The notes beneath the pieces were generated by a model. That model saw only the letters and a program-made list of their open reading frames with translations. It was not told the origin of the DNA and did not search any database. A DNA stretch of 29,917 nt from Proteromonas lacertae. Taxonomy: Eukaryota > Sar > Bigyra > Opalinata > Proteromonadidae. This document shows positions 21,228 to 29,917 of this stretch, one piece after another (within the stretch, counting starts at the first letter, position 1; every line of letters starts with the position of its first letter). The stretch covers positions 1 through 29,917 of the forward strand of contig NGBS01000663.1 in NCBI GenBank assembly GCA_002245135.1, read 5' to 3'. The position numbers and the translations under genes are program-made.

Positions 21228-21446
21228 TTATATTATGCATAATTTTTGTTTTAAATCTCTTGATACATGACTAATTTTATCTAAATATTCTTCACAAGCA
21301 ACAAATGCATCAGCTCTATCTTTTTAGTTCTCTATCACTTGTAAAAATTCACTAAAATCAATAGCTCAACTCATGAAGTCATCAATTTCAGCAATCATTT
21401 GAAATAACTCCTCTTCCGTTGGTTTTTGTCCTAATTCCCATATATG
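21228..21446 (-). pseudogene. EF-hand protein remnant (dynein light chain-like)
   Basis: Reading on the minus strand gives ELGQKPTEEELFQMIAEIDD, FMS, stop, AIDFSEFLQVIEN, stop, KDRADAFVACEEYLDKI. This is a calmodulin-type EF-hand pair; family members keep Gly where the TGA stands and Gln where the TAA stands. Two nonsense changes and loss of the N-terminal half mark a pseudogene. The ENQKDRA...DAFVA pattern recalls EF-hand axonemal dynein light chains, but that is from memory. It sits just downstream of NSF. Confidence 0.6.
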
Positions 21447-21535
21447 GATTGTGTTAATTTCAAGCTTTTTCTCGAATATTTTCAAAATAGAATTGAATAA
21501 AGAATGATATTTAATAATATATATGTATTAAGGAG

Positions 21536-23770
21536 TTAATTATTTAATAAAATACATTCTTGGAACTTATCATATTCAATATTGCCATTATCATCACGAG
21601 CCATTTCACTTAACATCATAAGCTTCTTAATTGGTATTGGATCTCTAATTGCACTAGTAAATTTATCCAATTCTTCTTCTTTAATACCTCCAACACTTTC
21701 AAACACTTTTTCTAATTCTTCTTTTTCTGTAAGTAATGGAACGTCTAATTGAACATTGAATGAATCCATTAAACCTAATTCAGCTAATCTTTGTGGAATA
21801 GATGTAGTACCAATGACTAATAACCTTCTGCCTTCAGATTGAGGAATTTTCTTAACTAATACTAACAAGGCTTGTAGTATAGTGTTGGAGAATCTTGGAC
21901 CTAATGCTACATAATCCATTAATCTCTCAATATCATCTAAGATAATCATACTCAATGGTGTTTTATAAGCATCAGTAAATGCACTTGTTATTTTACCAGC
22001 TCTTGAATTCTCATTATAACCTAATAAACTATCAGCAGTAATAATCTTAACATATGGAAATTCGCTTTCTACTGCAATCTTAGCAGCTAATGCAGTTTTA
22101 CCACAGCCTGGTGGTCCTCTTAGTATAACACTCATTAATGGTGTTTTTTCAGATGTTCTAACTTGATGTACCAATTGATCTAACATTACTTTGGTATTAG
22201 CAAATATACTGCCATGATTAATAATACCATTACGGAAATATATTGACAATTCTTCCTTCTCTAAACCAAAGGCTGGATGAACTTCTTCAAGAGCTCGATC
22301 AAAATCAACTTTTTCTACTTTCAAATTGTTTGGATCTACTTTCTTAAGATTATTAACATCGACTTGTCTTTCAAATGAAAAAGAAGCAGCACTCTTCACT
22401 AAACCTTCGATTTCTGCACCAGTAAAATTCTTTGTTCTTGCAGCTAAATCTGGAATTGATACATTACTAGATAATATATTATTCTCTCTCATTTTAGCTG
22501 TATGAATATTCAATATCTGTATTCTGCCGGCTTCATCAGGCAAACCAATTTCAATATGAACTTCAAATCTACCAGGTCTTAATAAAGCAGGATCAATCAA
22601 ATCTTTACGATTTGTCATACCCATAATCAACACATTATTCAATGAATCTACACCATCAATCTTTGCTAATAATTGATTGACAATTGAATCATGCACACCA
22701 CTACCATCACTGGTACTACCTCTTGCTTTACAGATTGCATCTATTTCATCAAATATAATAATATGTAATTCACTATTATCACCCATTTCTGCTTGTTCCT
22801 TCTCAGCATCTTCAAATAATGCTCTAATATTAGCTTCAGATTGACCTACATATTTATCTAAGATTTCTGGACCACTGACTAACTTTGGTTCACGAGCATT
22901 CAATGCTTTAGCTAATTGACGAGCTATTAATGTTTTACCACAACCAGGAGCACCGTATAATAACATACCTCTTACATGATTTACACCCATCTTTCTGACA
23001 ATATCTGGTGGGAAAACTCTACTAGCAAATGCACGACGAAATATATCACTGAATTCTTTATCTAAACCACCAATACCCATTGAATTAAAGTTAAATCCAC
23101 GATCTAACATACTCAAACCTCTAGCTTGAGATCCACCTTCAATTTTGATTGGTGCATCTTTTGCTTTGGAATAGGTTGCTGTTGTTCCTTTAATAAATTG
23201 ACCCATTGTAATACCTAATGGTGAATCTGGTGTTGATTTATCTAATTCTACATGTTGTATTGATTTTACTTGCAATTTCACAGCAATATTATCTACATCC
23301 ATTGCTAATATTTGATCTACGGCAAACACCATGTTGGTGAAACGTTCATGAAGCATTTTAGACAAATCTTCTGCTTGATATATCTTCTGTGAAGTCTTAC
23401 CTTTCACTAATAGATCTAATTCAAATGCAATTGAGAGTAATGGGAAATTTGATGACTTTGCCATGAAAGGCTTGATTTTCAATCCATCATTCATCTTCAA
23501 TGTGGCTGTTCTTCTTTGTAAAGCATTGAACATAATTGATCCTTTCTCACATTCAGGTAATGATCTATTCATATAGTTATTCGTAATAATTAGAGTAATT
23601 ATACAATGCAGAAAATACATAGCCGTCATTAATTTGAATAAGAAGACCATATTCTTGAACTTCAGTTTCATTTGGATCTTTCTTTACAGAGGCACATAAC
23701 TAAGGAAGAATTATGGAGATAGATATACTGTACTGAAATCAGCTGGATTAACATAAGCAAAATTAGTCAT
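21536..23770 (-). CDS. NSF: N-ethylmaleimide-sensitive factor, AAA+ SNARE-recycling ATPase
   Basis: Three exons (23729-23770, 23605-23699, 21536-23564) with introns of 29 and 40 nt give 721 residues, near the 744 of human NSF. The protein starts MTNFAYVNPADFST; reading the first intron through instead gives a false hydrophobic N-terminus. NSF hydrolyses ATP as a hexamer to take apart SNARE complexes after membrane fusion. The N-domain covers ~1-200. D1 has Walker A GAPGCGKT near residue 250, Walker B IIIFDEIDAI near 314 and the MTNRKDLIDPALLRPGRFE segment. D2 has Walker A GPPGCGKT near 528 and the diverged Walker B IILDDIERL near 583, typical of NSF D2. No frameshift occurs. It is divergent from RP2, with 218 bp between their start codons. 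Confidence 0.95.
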
Positions 23771-23988
23771 TCTAAAGATATAGATATAATCAAATAGCAA
23801 TACGCAAGTTTGTTGCTCGTTAAACCAATACATTTTAAAGTAACTACTGACATATTAATGAGTTTTCAAGAAAGATATAAAACAAATCAATCTGGTCAAT
23901 GAAAATATTTTTGGCTTACTCATATATTTATAACGCATCTTTTTTTAATTATCTGACTATATCCATCACATAACCATTTTTGAGTATT

Positions 23989-25026
23989 ATGGGTTGTAAA
24001 CATTCAACTCTAAGGCCAGGAGATATTAAACCACCAAGAATGAAAAGAGAACCTCGTCCCATTATTAATCCACCTCAGAATATTAACAATTTAAATTTTA
24101 CTTGTGTAGATAAGTCTAATTGTACAAATTATATTGAGCCAGGGTATATATTATATATTTTTCAGATAATTTCAATTTTTAGATCTTTATATTTTCAAAT
24201 TTTTCATATAAGCAACTGTTTTAATTCTCATATATACGTTTGTGATGCTACAGCAGCTGTATATATAGATCAGTGTAAAGATTGTATTATTTTGATTGGA
24301 GCTTGTGAAGGTGATGTCCTAATTCGTAATTGTTCAAATTGCATATTCATTATTACTACTAGTATATTAAGAACAAGAGATGTTGAGAATTGTAGAATTC
24401 TACTGTTTTGTGAATCATCTCCAATAATAGAAAAAACTACTAATATTCAAATAGGTTGTAATACTATAGGATATGAAGAATATAATAGTATATTTACTAT
24501 ATAATATAATAATATGTAGATCAAATTGAATTATGTCGGTTACATCTATGGAATAACAGATGGAGTGAAATAAAAGATTATACACCAGGTGTACAACATT
24601 GGCATTTTTTAGAAAGAGTATTAATAGCTTATATATATAATAGGATGATGATTATTTACAATCAATAATTCCTGATGAAGATAAGAAGTTGATTAAATAT
24701 ATAAATAACAACATAATACCAGTAACCTATGGATTAACATACCCATCAGACAATAGTAATAATGAATTCTTGTTATTTATATCCAAGGATTATGAATGTA
24801 TTGCATTTCAAGTGATTGATAAGATTAATAATTATGAATATAATAATAGTTGCAATAACAAAACAACGTCAATCACTTCATCTCCAACTAGATCAAGAGT
24901 ATCATCATCAAATAAAAATTCAACGTATATATATGTTTTAAGAACATTTTCAATGTTATTCAATACACAAATGTCAAAATATATGTTTCATAAAAATAAA
25001 AGTTTCATGAATAGTATTGATAATAG

Positions 25027-25080
<54 letters not shown>

Positions 25081-25243
25081 TATAGAAATTGTGATTATAA
25101 TCCATTGTTATGGTGATAATTCTTTACATCAAATTGGTAATTTAATGAAGGAATATAAACATGATTGTTATTATATTCCTAAAAGTTATAAAGAAGGGAT
25201 GGAAGATATAAAGACTATTTTTACTGTATGGAGTGAGAATTAA
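23989..25243 (+). CDS. RP2: RP2-like TBCC-domain protein (365 aa)
   Basis: Five exons with introns 24144-24182, 24488-24519, 24618-24643 and 25026-25085 total 1,098 coding bases, 365 residues, against 350 in human RP2. It opens MGCKHS; Gly2 and Cys3 suit N-myristoylation and palmitoylation, as in RP2. A beta-helical TBCC domain follows: CFNSHIYVCDATAAVYID, CKDCIILIGACEGDVLIRNC, ENCRILLFCESSPIIE and NIQIGC, then DYTPG. The C-terminal half (IVIIIHCYGDN) matches the diverged NDPK-like domain. RP2 is the GTPase-activating protein for ARL3 and releases lipidated cargo into cilia. The catalytic arginine is not certain by eye. The shorter upstream reading (MSI-) is less likely because it would hide the acylation site. 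Confidence 0.9.
25026..25085 (+). repeat. ATA trinucleotide array filling an RP2 intron
   Basis: The last RP2 intron is GTAT followed by about 16 ATA/TAA units and TATATAG. At 60 nt it is the longest intron placed in the window, and its extra length is the microsatellite. Confidence 0.85.
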
Positions 25244-25430
25244 TGTAATTATAAATAGTACAGTGTAATTTAATTGTTTCATATTGTATATTAATATGTT
25301 ATATAAATAAATCATTAATAAACAATATCATGTATATCTCATAACCAAATCTGTAATTTTGTGTAATTATGACATTCTGTTTGACACATTTATTACATTC
25401 TCAAAAATCTCATCTGCTGTAAAGACTGTC

Positions 25431-28400
25431 ATGACTTGTAACAAAAACAAGAAGTCTAGTGAACATATAGACCAAGAAATCATTAAAACGAAAGTTCAAT
25501 ACAGCGACGGTAATATAGTAGTGGTTAGAGTAAATAGATTAATTGATTATATAGAATTTATGAAAATATTGAGAGATAAAATCAATATTGTATCATTAGA
25601 TGGATGTAAAATTAAAGTAGCTGACTTAATGTTGTACAAAATGAAAAATGATAAAGAATGTTATATAACAGATATGAATGGTATATTATCTTCACAAGAC
25701 AAATTTTTCCTTGCAAAAAGGAAAAAGAAACAAAGCGGAACTTTCGATTTTAGTAAATATGGTGAAGTAAACTATTTAATTCGAATAGTAAATAGTTTTA
25801 AAACAGACTTTGATTCAAATACCTTGGAAAATTGGATGAAATCGGCAAAGTTGTTTATCGATCGGTATTTGTATAAATGTATAATTGTAAGTGAAAATAA
25901 TCCCAATCTTACATCATATTATCTCGCGCTCTTCTATATATTCTACAATGAATATAATTCAAACAGAATATATTGTGATATACTTCGAATTTTTAAATCT
26001 TTTGATAATTGTAAGAATATAATCACTTCATATACAATTAGTTTATGTGAAAAATATTCTAATGAGATATACGTTATAGGGAATGGTAATGATAAGGTAA
26101 TAGATGATAATTTACTCCATTCTATTTGTTTTATTTCAGTATATCAAACAGATATAAAAAAGAAATGGGATTATAATTCAATTAAAACAATCATAGATAA
26201 TTTAACTCCACTTAAACATGTTTTATGTTCAGAATTACACACATATTACAGTATAATAAAGAATTATTTAATATTTTATGATTCTGATATTAATTTGATT
26301 GAACAGCTTCCTATAATTCCAACAAATGAAGAAATACATTGCAATGAAGATTTGATATATTCTATGCTTAGAGAGAATAAATTAAAAGACTATAACAGTG
26401 TTAGAGAATATTTAATAACTCATTATTTGTTATTGAGAGCAGATGTGTTATTGCCATTACAACAAACTGTAACTGTATTATTTATATTATGAAATTTATA
26501 TATATATATATGAATAGATTGCCTCTCTTCCAAAAGTAGATGGTAAGAATAGAATGTTTTGCTTCTCTTACAAGAACGTCAAGTGTAAATCATTTAATTT
26601 TGATAGTAGGAAAGGGGTTGCTATATGAAATAGAGTTTGATAAACCATATGCTAAACTGAAATGGAAATTTTCGTATATATATTTTCTAATTTGTAAATT
26701 ATTTTTAGAAAACGATTAAAATATGGTGCTTTATTATGTTTAAGTAATGATAACTTTAAAACACTAATATGGTGTACTGTTGAAGATAGAAAAGAGTTGG
26801 AAAATGAAAAAGATAATAATAGCAAATCAAAAATTACAATAAAACTGTTAAATACAGGTGAATCATTTTGTAGAATGTTGGATTATAAAATATTATATCA
26901 AATGGCAGAATCTCCAGAGATATTTTTTGAAGCATACGTATATATATTATTAATATAATTGAATAGAAATATACTCTGATGTCTTTAAGCAAAAAATTAT
27001 TAAATGCAGAATATAAATTACCATTCAAATCCAATTTAGTTGATGGAAAGAAGAAAATATCTTATCCATCATATATTAAACCATCAACTTCATATAAAAT
27101 GAAATCTGTGTTTCCTGATTATGAACATCTTAGTATACTTGATAAATGGCCTAGTTATGAAGAATGCAAAAGTTTAGATGATAGTCAATTAGAAGCATTG
27201 AAGAACATGTTAACGAAAGAAATCAGTCTAGTTCAAGTATAATAGTATTAATGATATATTTATATAGGGACCTCCAGGAACAGGTAAAACATACGTTGGT
27301 TCATTAGCTGTAAAAATTTTATTAGATAATCATAAATATAAAAGTCCCATTTTAATAGTTTGTTATACAAATCATGCACTGGATCAATTTCTTGAAACAT
27401 TTACTGATGTGTTAAAACCAGGAGAGTTAGTAAGAATAGGAGGTAGATGTAAATCAGAAAGACTAGAAGAATATTCATATTATAATTCGAGTAAAAGGAA
27501 TAGATACCGTTTAGACAGAGATTATGAAGAAATGAATAGACGTGTATTAAATATAAATCATTCATTTTGCTTATAGGTTTGTAAATTATCATCTGAATTA
27601 CATCAAACTTTTTCTGAATATAAGAAGAAAGCAGAAAAACCAATTAGATTTAGCGATTTATGTGATGCAGAAGTTATAAATAAAGAAGAGAAATACAATT
27701 TGAATGAACTAAAGCCACTTGATCCTCTTCCATATATCACTGCAGAAGAATTTAATAGAATTTATAAATCAAGCAAAGATATGCCATTAAATGATTTTAT
27801 TGATAAAGAAAAGATGAGTTTATATAATGATCCTATATACAAGTTCACTCATCAGGATGAGTTTTCAAAAAATAAGCTGATTAGAGAAAAAGAAGAAAAG
27901 AAGAAGAAAATGAATGAAATGTTTATTAATTGGTTCAACCAAGTACATTACTCAGAATATGAAATATCTATTGATATAAATGATGAGATCAAATTACACA
28001 AAGTTGATGAATTCTATAAGATTTATACAAAATACATTCCAAAATATGTAGAGATTTATAGAAAACACTTTGATCAATATATGTCAGTAGAAATAAAGAG
28101 TGGAATATGGCTATTAGAGCATAATGATAGAATTAATTTGAGCAACAAATGGATAAATAATTATTATCATCAACAAAATGGAGATAAATTTAAGCAATTT
28201 GAAATCTATAAAGAATTATCAGAAAAATCGGAGATGATTAACTGTGAAATAGAAAGACAAAGATTAAGAAATACAAAAAATGATAGGAATGACAACTACT
28301 GGAGCAGCTAAATTAATAGATACCATTAATGAGTTAGGAATTGAAGTGATAGTAATAGAAGAAGCAGGAGAAGTATTAGAAGCTCACACTTTATCATTGT

Positions 28401-29917
28401 TGTGTGAATCATTGAAACATTTGATATTGATTGGAGATCATAAGCAATTAAGACCTTCAGTAGTAAATTTCAATTTAGAGAATAAATATAATTTAACTAG
28501 ATCGTTGTTTGAAAGATTAGTATTAAATGGAGTGATTCAGTAATGTTAAAGACTCAAAGAAGAATGAGACCTGAAATATCTGACTTGATTAGATGTCCAT
28601 CTTTATATCCAGATTTGAAAGATCATGAAAGTACCTTAAATCGAAGTAATATTCGTGGTTTAGTTTATAATGTTATTTCTTTGATCATAATGCTCTAGAA
28701 CCTGCATTTTATGAACAAAATGAAGAAAGTCATAGCCAAAAGTAAATCCATATGAATGTAAAATAATAATTCATTTTATGAAGTATTTACTTCAAGTAGG
28801 ATATAACCCAGAACAAATAACAGTGTTAAGTTTCTATTTAGGTCAATGTCAATTAATATATGAAGAATGTAGTAAATTGTTAGGAATACAAACTTCAAAG
28901 AAATTTCGAATAATTGCTGTTGACAATTTCCAAGGTGAAGAAAATGATATTATAATTTTCAGTGCAGTTCGAAGTAATTTAAATAACAAAATAGGATTTT
29001 GTAGAGTAGAAAATCGAGTGAATGTTGCTTTATCTCGAGCTAAGAATGGTTTATTTATGTTTGGAAATATGGATTGTTAATAAATGGAAGTCATAATCGA
29101 AGTGTATTTCCTGAAACGAATTTATGGGATTTATAAAAGAAACATTGACTAAAAGAGATATGATAGGAAAAAGTTTGCCATTAGTATGTCCAAATCACAA
29201 CGATAGATTTTATTCAATTACAAAAGTTGAAGATTTTAAGAGATATTGTCCAACAGGAACATGTGGTCAAATTTGTAAAAGAAGAATGAAATGTGGTCAT
29301 AGTTGTAAATTGCGTTGTCATTTTGATGAATGTGAAATTCATTGTCAAGAACAATGTATGGAAATATTACCATGTGGTCATCAATGCAAAGGAAGATGTT
29401 CAAAATGTAAAAAGAATGAACTACATAGAAATTGTTTAGAACCATGTGAAAAATTTTTATGTGGACATAAATGTTATAATAAATGTTCAGAAGAATGTAC
29501 AAGTAAATGTATGGAAATGATAGATGTAACTCTTCCATGTGAACATAATAAGAGAATACACTGTTATGAACAATACAATTTAGATATAATAAAATGTTTA
29601 AAGGTATATTTAAGTATATGAATATAATAAACATAGAATTGTAATAGGCAAATGAATTGTAATCATCAATGTAAAGGTAAATGTTATGAATGTAAAAATG
29701 GTCATATTGCTTGTTTAGAACCATGTGATAAAATGCTTTTATGTGGACATAAATGTTATAATAAATGTTCAGAAGAATGTACAAGTAAATGTATGGAAAT
29801 GATATATGTAACTCTTCCATGTGAACATAATAAGAGAATACACTGTTATGAACAATACAATTTAGATATAATAAAATGTTTAAAGGTATATTTAAGTATA
29901 TGAATATAATAAACATA
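25431..29917 (+). CDS. ZNFX1-like NFX1-type zinc-finger SF1 helicase, partial, with frameshifts
   Basis: ATG at 25431. Introns at 26469-26517, 26674-26708, 26938-26966, 27237-27267, 27544-27576 and 29604-29647. The order follows ZNFX1, an antiviral and small-RNA-linked RNA helicase: VREYLITHYLLLRADVLLPL, a KSLDDSQLEAL entry to the helicase, Walker A GPPGTGKTYVG (27268), CYTNHALDQFLE, IGMTTTGAA, VIEEAGEVLEAHT (motif II), LILIGDHKQLRPS, RRMRPEI, DNFQGEENDII, NVALSRAKNG, then NFX1 fingers (CGHSCKLRCH, CGHQCKGRC, CGHKCYNKC). The frame slips about eight times (near 26540, 28275, 28543, 28665, 28741, 29075, 29135 and 29648), each by one base or so, mostly at runs. Motifs stay well preserved across the slips, so errors or very recent decay are likelier than an old pseudogene. 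The 3' end is outside the window. Confidence 0.85.
29432..29917 (+). repeat. Tandem duplication of an NFX1-finger exon with its intron
   Basis: 29432-29635 is repeated at 29711-29917, offset 279-282 bp. Each unit encodes CLEPC, CGHKCYNKC and SEECTSKCMEM, and ends in the same intron start GTATATTTAAGTATATG. The copies differ by a handful of bases (CEKFLCG versus CDKMLLCG, IDVT versus IYVT). The window stops inside the second intron copy, so more units may follow. Confidence 0.92.

Noticed and set aside
21228-21446. Reassigned stop codons (TGA or TAA read as amino acids)
   Set aside because: NSF, RP2, the pseudokinase-LRR and ERp29-like genes have no internal stops, and TAA, TAG and TGA all end well-supported genes. 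The stops in the EF-hand remnant are better read as mutations.
23605-23671. Hydrophobic N-terminus of NSF starting at 23671 (possible membrane anchor)
   Set aside because: It comes from reading through an intron in the wrong frame. Splicing 23565-23604 and 23700-23728 gives a normal NSF N-domain beginning MTNFAYVNP.
25026-25085. Tandem array as a CRISPR or satellite
   Set aside because: It is a plain trinucleotide microsatellite inside an RP2 intron; there are no spacers.
29236-29916. 226-residue open frame on the minus strand
   Set aside because: It is the antisense of the NFX1-finger exon and its tandem copy, with repeated low-complexity Tyr/Ile/Asn-rich sequence and no family signal.
1-29917. 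tRNA, rRNA or other structured RNA genes
   Set aside because: No cloverleaf with T-loop GTTCRA signature, no rRNA core sequence and no snRNA motif was seen by eye; a covariance-model scan was not possible.

Overview
This is AT-rich nuclear DNA from a unicellular eukaryote that builds cilia or flagella. Evidence for cilia: an IFT80 fragment, an RP2-like protein, and a remnant resembling an EF-hand dynein light chain. The genes are packed 150-250 bp apart on both strands and are cut by very small introns. I could place about 45 introns of 23-60 nt, most reading GTAT...ATAG. TAA, TAG and TGA all act as stops, so the code looks standard. I cannot name the species. Most ORFs that look short or C-terminally ragged are exons; joining them at these introns gives long frames of the expected family length (NSF 721 aa, RP2 365 aa, ERp29-like 273 aa, pseudokinase-LRR 1,025 aa, membrane protein 427 aa).

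Layout. Positions 9-3135 and 7903-11042 are near-identical inverted copies (about 3.1 kb each) around a 4.8 kb unique spacer. Each arm carries an IQ-repeat gene, a small unknown gene and an ERp29/PDI-D-like gene. The spacer holds the first exon of the left ERp29-like gene, a multi-pass membrane protein gene, a 5'-incomplete leucine-rich-repeat gene, and the first half of IFT80. IFT80 is cut off exactly where the right arm begins. From the right arm the IQ gene runs on to 14205 and encodes a roughly 1,500-residue IQ/WW/B-box protein. Then comes a gene-poor patch (14206-15810) with a small terminal-inverted-repeat element, a second nested inverted repeat, and an old fragment of the membrane-protein gene. 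A third, complete copy of the ERp29-like gene follows, joined at 16858 to a copy of the 3' end of NSF. Next are a pseudokinase-LRR gene, remnants of two genes, intact NSF, RP2, and an NFX1-type zinc-finger helicase (ZNFX1-like) running off the right edge inside a tandem exon duplication.

The genes do not form a pathway. What stands out is a recently rearranged neighbourhood: inverted duplication, dispersed duplication, a truncated ciliary gene, and copies that have decayed differently. Single-base indels cluster in the duplicated arms and toward the window ends, so part of the apparent decay could be unpolished long-read sequence. NSF, RP2, the membrane protein and the pseudokinase-LRR gene have none. 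No prokaryotic, viral or CRISPR feature was seen, and nothing I can call a new defence or mobile system.
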